Shown here in pieces: positions 15,689-23,805 of a stretch of 32,737 bases of DNA (its first letter is position 1; the number at the start of each line of letters is the position of its first letter). The position numbers and the translations under genes were made by a program. Under the pieces are notes generated by a model. It ran no database searches and was not told where the DNA came from. It saw nothing but the letters and a program-made list of their open reading frames with translations. Source of the stretch: Pseudonocardia thermophila (lineage in GTDB: Bacteria > Actinomycetota > Actinomycetes > Mycobacteriales > Pseudonocardiaceae); NCBI RefSeq assembly GCF_900142365.1, contig NZ_FRAP01000033.1, forward strand, positions 1 to 32,737, read 5' to 3'.

Positions 15689-16198
15689 TCAGGAACCCCA
15701 GACCGAGGTCGCCCCGGCGTGGCCGGTGAGCACCACGAACCAGGTCGCGACGAGCCCGGCGACCGCCGCGAGCACGGCGAGGACGGGCACGAGCCGCGTC
15801 GACGTCGTGCGGGTGGCGACGGCAGTGCCGCCGGAGGGTGCACCGGTGGCTGCGTCGGGGTCGGCGGACTGGTCGGTGCGGCGACCCAGCCACAGCGCGG
15901 CCGCCAGCAGGACCACGAACACGAGCATCGTGGGGAGCACCCGGTCGGCGCGGTCCATGTGCAGGGTGAGCGCGTCGCTGCCGTGGCCGCCGTGCTCCGC
16001 GGCCAGCGCGTTCCCCGACGTGGTCGCGAGCGGGACGGACAGCAGCCCGGCGACGGCGAGGACGAGCGTCGGCACACCGTAGGCCCGTCGCCACGCCGGC
16101 CGCGCCGCGACGAGCAGCGCGCCGAGGGCGGCGAGGGGGATCAGCACCACCACGGCGTGCACGACGATCGGGTGCAGGGGAAGACCGGCGACTCTCAT
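15689..16198 (-). CDS. DUF2231 membrane protein
   Basis: A 169-residue membrane protein. The start MRVAGLPLHPIVVHAVVVLIPLAALG is typical of DUF2231 proteins, with a conserved HPIxVH near the first helix. Helices follow at TLVLAVAGLLSVPLA, MLVFVVLLAAALWLG and LVPVLAVLAAVAGLVATWFVV. A hydrophilic stretch with HGGHGSDAL and HMDRAD lies between helices two and three. Function unknown. GTG at 16210 is a possible alternative start. It lies on the opposite strand from the MBL and rph genes. Confidence 0.8.
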   Translation of the reverse strand: MRVAGLPLHPIVVHAVVVLIPLAALGALLVAARPAWRRAYGVPTLVLAVAGLLSVPLATTSGNALAAEHGGHGSDALTLHMDRADRVLPTMLVFVVLLAAALWLGRRTDQSADPDAATGAPSGGTAVATRTTSTRLVPVLAVLAAVAGLVATWFVVLTGHAGATSVWGS

Positions 16199-16264
16199 GA
16201 TCGGGGACACGTACGGCGGGTCCGTCCGGTTCACCCGCCGCAGCATCTGCGGCGCGGCTCGTCC

Positions 16265-16270
16265 TAGGGT
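16265..16270 (+). promoter_or_regulatory. putative -10 box of rph
   Basis: TAGGGT ends 6 nt before the GTG at 16277, giving a leaderless arrangement like that of murI and cinA in this window. Confidence 0.5.
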
Positions 16271-16276
16271 GATCGG

Positions 16277-17019
<743 letters not shown>

Positions 17020-17023
<4 letters not shown>

Positions 17024-17619
17024 CCAAGATCCTGCTCGCCACCCGCAACGCTGCGAAGCTCGTCGAACTGCGCCGCCTGCTCGAGGGGCAGGGCATCGAG
17101 GTGCTCGGCCTCGCCGACGTCGCCGAGTTCCCGGAGGCACCCGAGACCGGCGCGACGTTCGCGGAGAACGCACTGGCCAAGGCCCGCGACGCGGCCGCGG
17201 CCACCGGGCTGCCCGCCGTCGCCGACGACTCGGGCCTCGCCGTCGACGCGCTGGGCGGTATGCCCGGGGTGCTCTCGGCGCGCTGGTGCGGCCGGCACGG
17301 CTTCGACGAGGAGAACCTGCAGCTCGTCCTCGGCCAGCTGCAGGACGTGCCCGACGAGCGCCGCGGCGCGAAGTTCGTGTGCGCCGCAGCGCTCGTCGTC
17401 CCCGGCGGGAAGGAGGTCGTGGTGCACGGCGAATGGCCGGGCCGGCTGGCCCGCGCCCCGCGCGGCACCAACGGGTTCGGCTACGACCCGATCTTCGTGC
17501 CGGAGGGGGAGGAGCGCACCTCCGCCGAGATGTCCCCGCAGGAGAAGGACGCGGCCTCGCACCGGGGCCGGGCCATGCGTGCGCTCCTGCCGCACCTCAC
17601 GGCGCTGGCCGGCGGCTGA
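17020..17619 (+). CDS. rdgB: XTP/dITP pyrophosphatase (RdgB/HAM1 family)
   Basis: A 199-residue house-cleaning enzyme that hydrolyses non-canonical purine triphosphates (dITP, XTP) to monophosphates. It shows LLATRNAAKLVELRRLL at the N-terminus (substrate-binding TxNxxK), GATFAENALAKARDAA, the DDSGLAVDAL metal site, and NGFGYDPIFVPEG near the C-terminus. The ATG overlaps the rph stop by 4 nt, so the two are translationally coupled. It converges with the next gene, with 3 nt between them. Confidence 0.96.
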
Positions 17620-17622
17620 GCG

Positions 17623-18033
17623 TCACTCCTCCTGCTCGGCGAGCACCCGCTGCGCGATGCGGAACGCGGTGTTCGCCGCCGGCACGCCGCAGTAGATCGC
17701 GGTCTGCAGCAGCACCTCGACGATCTCGTCCGTGGACAGACCGTTGCGCCGCGCGGCGCGCAGGTGCAGCTCCAGCTCCGCCCAGTGCCCGTGCGCGACC
17801 AGCGCGGTGAGCGTGACCGCGCTGCGCATCCGCCGGTCCAGCCCCGGGCGCGTCCAGATGCCGCCCCAGGCGTAGCGGGTGATGAGCTTCTGGAACTCGG
17901 CGGTCACGTCGTCGGCGGCGGCGATCGCGGCGTCGACGTGCTGCGGGCCGAGGACCTCTCGCCGCACGGCCAGGCCGTCCGGGTCCAGCTCGCCGGGATC
18001 GAGTGCGGGGGAAGGGGTTGGGGAAGCAGTCAC
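17623..18033 (-). CDS. carboxymuconolactone decarboxylase family protein (PcaC-like)
   Basis: A 136-residue protein of the size and pattern of 4-carboxymuconolactone decarboxylase: GLAVRREVLGPQHVD near the start, WGGIWTRPGLDRRMRSAVTLTAL, then ELELHLRAARRNGLSTDEI and VLLQTAIYCGVPAANTAF. PcaC acts in the protocatechuate branch of the beta-ketoadipate pathway, but no other pca gene is nearby, so the physiological reaction is uncertain. There is no CxxC redox pair of the AhpD type. The GTG start has TAACGT (minus strand, 18045-18040) exactly 6 nt upstream, fitting a leaderless transcript. Confidence 0.85.
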   Translation of the reverse strand: MTASPTPSPALDPGELDPDGLAVRREVLGPQHVDAAIAAADDVTAEFQKLITRYAWGGIWTRPGLDRRMRSAVTLTALVAHGHWAELELHLRAARRNGLSTDEIVEVLLQTAIYCGVPAANTAFRIAQRVLAEQEE

Positions 18034-18039
18034 AGGGGC

Positions 18040-18069
18040 ACGTTAGTCAGCGGGGCGAGCCGGTACCTT
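18040..18069. promoter_or_regulatory. divergent leaderless promoters
   Basis: In the 43-nt gap between divergent genes, TAACGT on the minus strand (18045-18040) lies 6 nt before the GTG at 18033, and TACCTT on the plus strand (18064-18069) lies 7 nt before the GTG at 18077. Each fits an actinobacterial -10 box placed for a leaderless message. Confidence 0.5.
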
Positions 18070-18076
18070 CGATGCC

Positions 18077-18751
18077 GTGACGACGTGGCGGCGGGTACTG
18101 GCGGGCGCAGCGCTCGTGGCGATCGTCGTTCTCGGCGCGGTGCTGGCGTGGCGGTTCGGCGGCGGCGCCGACGTGCGGGCCACCGTCGCCGCCGCGGGCA
18201 TGTGGGCCCCGTTGGTGTTCCTCGGCGTGCACACGCTCGTCACCGTGAGCCCGGTCCCGCGCACGATCTTCACCGTGGCCGCGGGCGTCCTGTTCGGCTC
18301 GGTCGCCGGCCTGCTGCTCACCGTCACGGCCACGATGCTCTCGGCCGTCGCGGCGTTCTGGCTGGTCCGCGTCGCCGGGGCCGGCCTCGTCGAGCGGTAC
18401 GCGCCACCCGCCGCGGTGCGCTGGGTGCGCAGCCGGGTGGAGGAGCGCGGGCTGCTCGCCGTGACGTCGCTGCGGCTGATCCCGATGCTGCCGTTCTGCG
18501 TGGTCAACTACAGCGCCGCCCTGGCCGGCGTCCGGTTCTGGCCGTACGTGCTGGGCACGCTCGTGGGGGTACTGCCCGGCACCGTGGTGATCGTCGTGCT
18601 GGGCGACGCCGTGCTGGGCGGCGACCCGCCGCCGGCGATGCTGGCGGTGTCGGTGATCGGGGCGATCGCCGGCGTCACCGGGACCGTGCTGGCTGCCCGC
18701 CGGCCGGACCCCGTGATCGTGCCCGAGTCCGCGCGGGTCAGCGCCGAGTAG
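18077..18751 (+). CDS. TVP38/TMEM64-family (VTT domain) membrane protein
   Basis: A 224-residue membrane protein with about five to six helices. The VTT (DedA-like) core is visible: VSPVPRTIFTVAAGVLFGSVAGLLLTVTATMLSA followed by FWLVRVAGAGLV, then TSLRLIPMLPFCVVNYSAALAGVRFWPYVLGTLVGVLPGT. Eukaryotic and some bacterial relatives are lipid scramblases or membrane-maintenance proteins; the exact role here is unknown. The GTG start is supported by TACCTT 7 nt upstream. The last codons run into a short imperfect repeat. Confidence 0.85.
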   Translation: MTTWRRVLAGAALVAIVVLGAVLAWRFGGGADVRATVAAAGMWAPLVFLGVHTLVTVSPVPRTIFTVAAGVLFGSVAGLLLTVTATMLSAVAAFWLVRVAGAGLVERYAPPAAVRWVRSRVEERGLLAVTSLRLIPMLPFCVVNYSAALAGVRFWPYVLGTLVGVLPGTVVIVVLGDAVLGGDPPPAMLAVSVIGAIAGVTGTVLAARRPDPVIVPESARVSAE

Positions 18752-18813
18752 CCGGCGCCGAGTAGCCAGCACCCGAGCAGCCAGCGCCCGAGTAGCGAGC
18801 GGCCGAGTGGGTG
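18741..18813. repeat. five imperfect 14-15 bp tandem repeats
   Basis: Units like GCGCCGAGTAGCC(A/G) begin at 18741, 18755, 18769, 18784 and 18799. The first includes the last codons and stop of the TVP38-type gene. They seem to have arisen by duplication of the gene's 3' end; repeated TAG triplets follow. No function is evident. Confidence 0.7.
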
Positions 18814-18831
18814 AGCAGGGCTGAGCCGCGG

Positions 18832-18905
18832 TGCCGGCGGCGGGAGTCGAACCCGCACTTCCGGGTACCTAAAACCCGTCCCTCTGCCAGTTGGGGTACG
18901 CCGGC
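18832..18905 (-). tRNA. tRNA with UAG anticodon (Leu, CUA codon) but short variable arm
   Basis: Minus-strand cloverleaf of 74 nt: acceptor stem GCCGGCG/CGCCGGC (7 perfect pairs), D-arm with CCC/GGG around an 11-nt loop CAACTGGCAGA, anticodon stem CGGGT/ACCCG with loop TTTAGGT (anticodon TAG at loop positions 3-5), variable region GAAGT (5 nt), T-stem GCGGG/CCCGC with loop TTCGACT, and discriminator A. No CCA is encoded. The anticodon and its loop are those of leucine tRNAs reading CUA, but normal leucine tRNAs have a long variable arm; this one does not. Confidence 0.88.
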
Positions 18906-18924
18906 GCGGGCCCCAGCCTATCGG

Positions 18925-19392
18925 TCAGATCGACAGGTCCTTGCGGAGCTTCGCCACATGTCCCGTGGCGCGCACGTTGTACTGCGCCTGTTCGATCTTG
19001 CCGTCCGGGTCGATCACGAACGTCGAGCGGATCACGCCCTGCACGGTCTTGCCGTACATCTTCTTCTCGCCGTACGCGCCGTAGGCCTCGAGCGTGGTGC
19101 GGTCCGGGTCGGACAGGAGCGGGAAGGTCAGGCCCTGCTCGTCGCGGAACTTCGCCAGCTTCGCCGGCTTGTCCGGGGAGATCCCGATGACGTCGAGCCC
19201 GGCTTCGTTCAGCTCGGCGAGGTTGTCGCGGAAGTCGCAGGCCTGCTTCGTGCAGCCCGGGGTGGACGCGGCCGGGTAGAAGTACACGATCACCCGCCGG
19301 CCGCGGTAGTCGGCCAGCGAGACCTCGTTCTCGTCGGCGTCGAGCAGGGTGAACGGCGGGGCGGTGTCGCCCGGCTGGAGGCGGGTACTCAT
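18925..19392 (-). CDS. bcp: thiol peroxidase of the Bcp/PrxQ type
   Basis: A 155-residue peroxiredoxin that reduces hydrogen and organic peroxides with thioredoxin-type electron donors. The peroxidatic cysteine is C47 in ASTPGCTKQACDFRD, and the second cysteine is C52, five residues later, as in atypical two-cysteine PrxQ proteins. The conserved GDTAPPFTLLDADE start and YGKTVQGVIRSTFVIDPDG also fit. The ATG at 19392 begins the family's normal N-terminus. It is divergent from the DUF3618 gene and downstream of nothing obvious; the bcp/DUF3618 pair also occurs in mycobacteria (Rv2521/Rv2520c). Confidence 0.95.
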   Translation of the reverse strand: MSTRLQPGDTAPPFTLLDADENEVSLADYRGRRVIVYFYPAASTPGCTKQACDFRDNLAELNEAGLDVIGISPDKPAKLAKFRDEQGLTFPLLSDPDRTTLEAYGAYGEKKMYGKTVQGVIRSTFVIDPDGKIEQAQYNVRATGHVAKLRKDLSI

Positions 19393-19503
19393 GGCGAGAT
19401 CGTGGCATCCTGCCCCGACGCCGGCCCGGTCGCCCCGACGAGTCCGCGGGCCGTGATCTACGGTGTGCGCGACGCACAGCCGGAAGACCTGAGGAGAACC
19501 GTC
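19393..19503. promoter_or_regulatory. divergent promoter region of bcp and the DUF3618 gene
   Basis: TACGGT (19459-19464) could be a -10 for the DUF3618 gene, and AGGAG (19492-19496) lies 7 nt before its GTG. No firm promoter was seen for bcp. Confidence 0.4.
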
Positions 19504-19725
19504 GTGGCACGGGACCCGGAGACCATCCAGCGGGAGATCGAGGCCGCCCGCGAGGCGCTGGCAGAGGCCCTCGATGCGCTGGCCGAGCGGGGCAACCCCC
19601 GGCGCATCGCCGACCAGGGCCGGCAGGCCGTCGTGGCGAAGCTCGAGGAGCCCAAGATCAAGTACACGCTGATCGCGGTCGGTGCGATCCTCGCGCTCGC
19701 GATCCTGCGCAAGCTGTTCCGATGA
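19504..19725 (+). CDS. DUF3618 small membrane-anchored protein
   Basis: A 73-residue protein. The N-terminal helix (ARDPETIQREIEAAREALAEALDALAER) is amphipathic and probably a coiled coil, typical of DUF3618. A single membrane helix (YTLIAVGAILALAILRKLF) ends the protein. The GTG start has AGGAG 7 nt upstream. Function is unknown; the family is often found beside bcp in actinobacteria. It is followed by a strong hairpin. Confidence 0.85.
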   Translation: MARDPETIQREIEAAREALAEALDALAERGNPRRIADQGRQAVVAKLEEPKIKYTLIAVGAILALAILRKLFR

Positions 19726-19734
19726 GGACGGCGG

Positions 19735-19791
19735 CGAGAACGAAGTTGTGGCGCATGGAAACGATTCGAAATCGCCACAACTTCGTTCTCG
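19735..19791. terminator. 19-bp perfect inverted repeat between convergent genes
   Basis: CGAGAACGAAGTTGTGGCG (19735-19753) and its exact reverse complement (19773-19791) flank a 19-nt loop. It lies between the ends of the DUF3618 gene and the flavoprotein gene, which face each other, so a bidirectional terminator is likely. There is no U-tract. It resembles the hairpin at 32561-32613 in position and in the shared ACGAA-GT-type core. Confidence 0.65.
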
Positions 19792-19843
19792 ACGCTGGTT
19801 CTGGACGCAACACGCGCGCCCGGGCATCCGCCCAGGCGCACCT

Positions 19844-21055
19844 TCAGCTGAGCGCTTCGCGGGTGCGCTCCACGGCGGCGCGGTCGGCGCGCTCGGCCAC
19901 CAGCGGCCGGTAGCGGGCGATGTAGCGCGCCGCGCCGAACCCGGCCACCGCGACGACCCGGTCGCCGGCGAAGTACCCCGCGACCGTGCCCTTCACCGGC
20001 CCGCCGTCGAACCCGGCGCCGTGCAGCGGCACCACCTGCTCGGCCTTGTCCGGCCGGCCGATCACCTGGATCTTGAGCCCGAACTGGTCGGACCAGACGT
20101 ACGGCACGGCCGGCGGCGGCAGCTGCGCGCCGAGGATGTCGCGGGCCACGACGGCGGCCTGGTCGGTCGCCGAGGTCCAGTGCTCCTGGCGGTGGCGCTC
20201 CCCGTCCTCGTCCGCCCACGTGGCGGCGTCGCCGACGGCCCACACGCGCTCCAGCCCCTCGACCCGGCCGCGGGAGTCGCACGGCAGGCCCGCTGAGACG
20301 TCCACGCCGGTGTCGGCGAGCCAGTCGAGGTCGAGCCTGCCGCCGATGCCCACGACGCCGACGTCGGCCCCGATCCGCTCACCCCCGACCAGCTCGACGG
20401 CCACGCCGCTCTCGCCCGGGTCGACGAACCCGGTGACCGATACCCCGGTGCGCAGGTCCACCCCGGCCTCGGTGAACAGGCGGGCGGCCAGCTGCGCGAC
20501 CTCGGTGCCCAGCCCGCGCACCGCCGGGGCCGGGCCCGCCTCCAGCACCGTGACCGACACCCCGCGGCCGATCGCCGCCGTGGCGACCTCGCCGCCGATG
20601 AACCCGGCCCCGATCACGAGCAGGCACGATGCCTTCGCCAGCTCGTCCCGCAGGGCCAGCGCATCGTCGAGGGTGCGCAGGGTGTGCACCTGCTCCGGCT
20701 GCCCGGGCAGCGAGCGGGCGACGACGCCGGGGGCCAGCACGATCGCGTCCGCGTACAGCGATGCGCCGTCGGCCAGCTGCACCTCGCCCGGCCGCAGCGC
20801 GACGGCGCGCAGCCCGAGGTGGGTGCGCACGCCGAGCTCGGCGAGGCCCTCCTCGGTGCGCAGCACAACCCGGTCGGCCTCCCAGTCGCCGGTCAGCAGC
20901 TGCTTCGACAGCGGCGGCCGGTCGTAGGGCGGGTGCACCTCCTCACCGACGAGGCTGATCCGGCCCTGGTAGCCGGCCGCGCGCAGCTGTTCCGCCGTGC
21001 GCAGCCCGCCCAGGCCGGCCCCGACGATGAGGACGTGCTCGGGCTGTGCTGTCAT
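19844..21055 (-). CDS. NAD(P)H-dependent ferredoxin-reductase-type flavoprotein
   Basis: A 403-residue class I pyridine nucleotide oxidoreductase of the rhodocoxin/putidaredoxin reductase type. The FAD-binding VLIVGAGLGGLRTAEQLR is at the N-terminus, PPYDRPPLSKQLL follows at about 43-55, the NAD(P)H-binding LLVIGAGFIGGEVA is near 150, and RVWAVGDAATW near 280 is the second FAD motif. A reductase C-terminal domain (WSDQFGLKIQVIGRP onwards) follows. It transfers electrons to a ferredoxin, usually for a P450 or dioxygenase; no partner is nearby. AAGGAG lies 5 nt before the ATG. Confidence 0.9.
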   Translation of the reverse strand: MTAQPEHVLIVGAGLGGLRTAEQLRAAGYQGRISLVGEEVHPPYDRPPLSKQLLTGDWEADRVVLRTEEGLAELGVRTHLGLRAVALRPGEVQLADGASLYADAIVLAPGVVARSLPGQPEQVHTLRTLDDALALRDELAKASCLLVIGAGFIGGEVATAAIGRGVSVTVLEAGPAPAVRGLGTEVAQLAARLFTEAGVDLRTGVSVTGFVDPGESGVAVELVGGERIGADVGVVGIGGRLDLDWLADTGVDVSAGLPCDSRGRVEGLERVWAVGDAATWADEDGERHRQEHWTSATDQAAVVARDILGAQLPPPAVPYVWSDQFGLKIQVIGRPDKAEQVVPLHGAGFDGGPVKGTVAGYFAGDRVVAVAGFGAARYIARYRPLVAERADRAAVERTREALS

Positions 21056-21083
21056 GTCGTCTCCTTCCTGCCGGGAACCCGGC

Positions 21084-21863
21084 TCAGCCGTCGCGGGTCT
21101 CGGGATCGAGCCGGTCGCGCAGCCGTTCCAGGGTCTGGGCGAGCAGCCGGGACACGTGCATCTGCGAGATGCCGACCTTCTCCGCGATCTGGGTCTGGGT
21201 CATGTTGCCGAAGAACCGCAGCATGACGATCAGGCGTTCCCGCTCCGCCAGCTCGCCGAGCAGCGGACGCAGCGTCTGCCGGAACTCGACGCGGTCCAGC
21301 GCGGCGTCGGCCTCCCCGACCAGCTCGCCGAGCGTCGCGCTGCCCTGTTCGGAGGAGAGCATCTCGTCCAGCGACGAGCTGCGGTAGGCCTCGGACGCCT
21401 CCAGCCCCTCCAGGACGTCGGCGAGGGGCACGTCCAGGTGCTGGGCGATCTCCGACGGCTTGGGTGCGCGACCGAGGTCCTGGGCCAGCTGCGCCACGGC
21501 GGAGTTGATCGCGACGTGCAGGTCCTTCAGCCGCCGCGGCACCCGCATCGACCAGCCCAGGTCGCGGAAGTGGCGGCGGACCTCCCCGCTGATCGTGGGC
21601 ACGGCGAAGGAGAAGAAGTCCGTGCCGCGGTCGGGGGAGTACCGGTCGATGGCGTGGATCAGCCCGACCGTCGCGACCTGGACGAGGTCGTCGAGCGGTT
21701 CGCCGCGGTTGGCGAAGCGGCGAGCGATGTGCTCGGCGACCGGCAGGTAGCCGGTCACCAGCTGTTCGCGCAGCGCCTCCCGTGCCGGGTCATCCTCGTC
21801 CAGCGATGCGTACTGCTCGAGCAGGGGAGCGAGGTGCCCGTACTCCTCGTCCGAGCTCGTCAC
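21084..21863 (-). CDS. sigF: SigF/SigB-type alternative sigma factor
   Basis: A 259-residue sigma-70 family group 3 factor. Region 2 contains VTGYLPVAEHIARRFANRG, EPLDDLVQVATVGLIHAIDRYSPDRGTDFFSFAVPTI and SGEVRRHFRDLGWSMRVPRRL. Region 3 is KPSEIAQHLDVPLADV. Region 4 contains LAERERLIVMLRFFGNMTQTQIAEKVGISQMHVSRLL. The GTG start overlaps the stop of the upstream anti-sigma gene (GTGA), the usual coupling of rsbW and sigma genes. It would direct stress or stationary-phase genes when freed from the anti-sigma factor. Its target promoters are not predicted here. Confidence 0.9.
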   Translation of the reverse strand: MTSSDEEYGHLAPLLEQYASLDEDDPAREALREQLVTGYLPVAEHIARRFANRGEPLDDLVQVATVGLIHAIDRYSPDRGTDFFSFAVPTISGEVRRHFRDLGWSMRVPRRLKDLHVAINSAVAQLAQDLGRAPKPSEIAQHLDVPLADVLEGLEASEAYRSSSLDEMLSSEQGSATLGELVGEADAALDRVEFRQTLRPLLGELAERERLIVMLRFFGNMTQTQIAEKVGISQMHVSRLLAQTLERLRDRLDPETRDG

Positions 21864-22297
21864 CGGGGCAGGTCGCCCGCCCGCTTGTCGAGCTGGATAC
21901 CCACGACCGGCACGCCGCCGTTCACGCTGTGCTGCGCTTCCACGTGGTCGGCCAGCGTCTGCAGCACCCGCCAACCGAACGTGTCGGTGGAGACCGTGGT
22001 GCCGCTCTCGGCCGCCTGCACCTGAGCACTCACCTCGATCCGCTCGGCCTGCACCCGGAAGATGCACGTGAGCGTGCTGGCCGGAGCGGCGAGATCGACC
22101 AGCGTCGCGCACGCCTCGTCGACCGCCATCCGCAGATCGGAGATGGCGTCCAGATCGAAGTCGGCCCGCGCCGCCAGGTCCGACGCGACGGCGCGGATCG
22201 TGGGGATCAGCGCAGCGCTGGCAGCAGTGCGGACCTCCACGGTGGATGTCCCGTCAGCCGCACCGGCCACGGTCGCAGAATCGTCCGGTTCGGACAC
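21860..22297 (-). CDS. rsbW: RsbW/UsfX-type anti-sigma factor
   Basis: A 145-residue protein with a GHKL (histidine-kinase-like) ATPase fold: RAVASDLAARADFDLDAISDLRMAVDEACATLVDLAA forms the N-box region, and DTFGWRVLQTLADHVEAQ the C-terminal part. The usual N-box asparagine (DEACTNAI in many RsbW proteins) is replaced here (DEACATLV), as in the mycobacterial UsfX group, so kinase activity may be weak or absent. The product should bind and silence the sigma factor encoded next. A GTG start is used, with an AGGAGAGGAAGG tract about 9 nt upstream. STAS proteins at 23806 and 30694 are candidate antagonists. Confidence 0.85.
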   Translation of the reverse strand: MSEPDDSATVAGAADGTSTVEVRTAASAALIPTIRAVASDLAARADFDLDAISDLRMAVDEACATLVDLAAPASTLTCIFRVQAERIEVSAQVQAAESGTTVSTDTFGWRVLQTLADHVEAQHSVNGGVPVVGIQLDKRAGDLPR

Positions 22298-22639
22298 GCT
22301 CGCGGGCCTTCCTCTCCTGGCGTGGTCGCAGGACGCCGACCGGTCGTGAACTGCGAGGACCGGGTGGCGTCCCGGTCGTCGTCCCGGTCGTCACAGTACC
22401 GGTCCCGCGGCCCGCCGCCGTGTGACCTGCAGGGGGTCGGCCGCTGGTCGCGACGACCGGTATCCGTCCTGCGCCGATGTGTGACCGTTCACACGCCGGC
22501 CGTCCGTTCGCGGATGCGGAAGTGCCGCTCGGCGTAATTCATCGAAGTATTACGTCACAGGGGCCGCGAGTGGAGTTGACTTCCTCCAGGTGCGGATGTC
22601 GTGACGGCGACGCCGCCGCGCGAGAAGGACAGGGCACAG
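22298..22639. other. 342-nt gap between the anti-sigma gene and an unknown gene
   Basis: Divergent control region. It contains the dyad GTGTGA-CCGT-TCACAC (22479-22494), which resembles a CRP half-site pair but with a 4-nt spacer in place of 6. TTGACT at 22576-22581 could be a -35 for the plus-strand gene, without a good -10 at the right distance. I see no gene or RNA here. Confidence 0.5.
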
Positions 22640-23287
22640 ATGGTCGCGCTACCGGAGGGGCGTGCTGCGGCGCACGCCACCTCATTCGCCGACTCCCCCC
22701 GGCGGACCGGGCCGGTGGCGGCCCGTCGGGCCGTCGCGGTAGCGGCGAGCACCACCGAGCTGCTGCGCCCGCAGTCGGACCTGGCGCGGATCCTGGAGTC
22801 GTTCGACGAGATCGACCTGCTGATCGTGGCTGACGAGCGCGAGCACGGCGGCGGTGTGGTCCCGCTGCCCGTCGCCCGGGTGGGGGGTGCGCCGGTCGAC
22901 CTGAGCACCCTCGACCTCGACGACTGCGACGTCGCCGTCCTCGACGATCTCGAGGACGAGGAGGAGGACGACCCCGCCGCGGAGCTCGACCGCGCGATCG
23001 CCGCGCTGGGTCTGCCGCGGGCGCGCGCGCACCGGCTGGGGTTCGCGCCCGGCTTCGGTGGCGAGGCCGAGCCGGACATCGTGGCCGCCATGAGCGAGCT
23101 GGTCGGGTTCGATCCCGAACCCGGGGTGTACTGCCTCGCGCCAGCGGCGGCCGACGGCCCGGACGGCGCCGTCGCCCGGGCCGCGCGGCGCATCGCTCAG
23201 GTCTACGGCCTGCCGCTGCTGTCGTACCGGTGCTTGGAGCTCGCCGTCGTCGACGGCGAGCTCCCAGCACCCACGGGGCAGCACTAA
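22640..23287 (+). CDS. unknown protein with acidic central stretch
   Basis: A 215-residue protein if started at the ATG at 22640, which has AGGG 5 nt upstream; a GTG at 22601 would add 13 residues. The N-terminal 50 residues are Ala/Arg-rich. The middle has FDEIDLLIVADEREHGGGVVPL and the acidic DLDDCDVAVLDDLEDEEEDD. The C-terminal part (about 115 onwards) looks folded: RAHRLGFAPGFGGEAEPDIVAAMSEL, then IAQVYGLPLLSYRCLELAVVDGELP. No family is recognised. The TAA stop overlaps the WhiB stop codon on the other strand. Its place among sigma-factor and WhiB genes suggests nothing firm about its role. Confidence 0.6.
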   Translation: MVALPEGRAAAHATSFADSPRRTGPVAARRAVAVAASTTELLRPQSDLARILESFDEIDLLIVADEREHGGGVVPLPVARVGGAPVDLSTLDLDDCDVAVLDDLEDEEEDDPAAELDRAIAALGLPRARAHRLGFAPGFGGEAEPDIVAAMSELVGFDPEPGVYCLAPAAADGPDGAVARAARRIAQVYGLPLLSYRCLELAVVDGELPAPTGQH

Positions 23288-23577
23288 CTCGCGATCGCGA
23301 TTCCGCGGCTGGCGAGGATCGCTTTGCGCTCGCCCTCGGCGAGTCCGCCCCAGACGCCGAAGGGCTCCCGGGTGCGCAGCGCGAACTCGCGGCATTCCTG
23401 GATCACCGGGCAGGTCGCGCAGATCTCCTTCGCGTGCGCCGTGCGTCGGGCCCGCGAGGGGTTGCGCTCGCCGTCGGGGTGGAAGAACACGGAGCTGTCC
23501 ATCCCGCGGCACGCTCCCAACCGCTGCCACTGCCACGCGTGATCCATCGGACCTGGGAGCCGGGAAACGTCGCTCAT
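23284..23577 (-). CDS. WhiB-family iron-sulfur regulator (WhiB3/WhiD-like)
   Basis: A 97-residue redox-sensitive transcription regulator. The four [4Fe-4S] cysteines are C23 (GACRGMDSS), C53, C56 and C62 (CATCPVIQEC), followed by the sigma-contact turn GVWGGLAEGER. The MDSSVFFHPDGER stretch closely matches WhiB3/WhiD. WhiB proteins bind region 4 of the primary sigma factor and respond to oxygen, NO or redox state. The ATG at 23577 is chosen over the GTG at 23583 because GAGG lies about 5 nt before it. The last codon overlaps the stop of the convergent unknown gene. Confidence 0.92.
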   Translation of the reverse strand: MSDVSRLPGPMDHAWQWQRLGACRGMDSSVFFHPDGERNPSRARRTAHAKEICATCPVIQECREFALRTREPFGVWGGLAEGERKAILASRGIAIAS

Positions 23578-23805
23578 CGTCACCTCACGTCCGTTCGGTG
23601 CCCGGTGGTGTCGGGCGGTCGACGGCGGCGTTCCCGGGGTCGTGGAGGGTCAAACGTCCCTCATGGACGGTGTTTCCACGGGTCGATCGTTGCACGCGGA
23701 AGCAGGACGGGAAGAGCGGCGGAAAAGCGCTGTTCAGCGTCGTCCCACCGTGGTGAATCGATCTAGCGATCGAGGTGGAAGTGCAGTGGGTCACACCCGA
23801 TCGGG
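23578..23805. promoter_or_regulatory. intergenic region upstream of the WhiB gene
   Basis: It holds several short dyads: CGTCC-CTCAT-GGACG (23655-23669), CGCTG-TT-CAGCG (23728-23739) and TCGAT-N6-ATCGA (23758-23773). Local AT content is higher than in the neighbours, as expected for a regulated promoter. Any could be an operator or a terminator for the STAS gene that ends at 23806. Confidence 0.4.

Noticed and set aside
18832..18905. Amber suppressor tRNA
   Set aside because: The anticodon is UAG, which reads CUA; a suppressor of UAG stop codons would need CUA.
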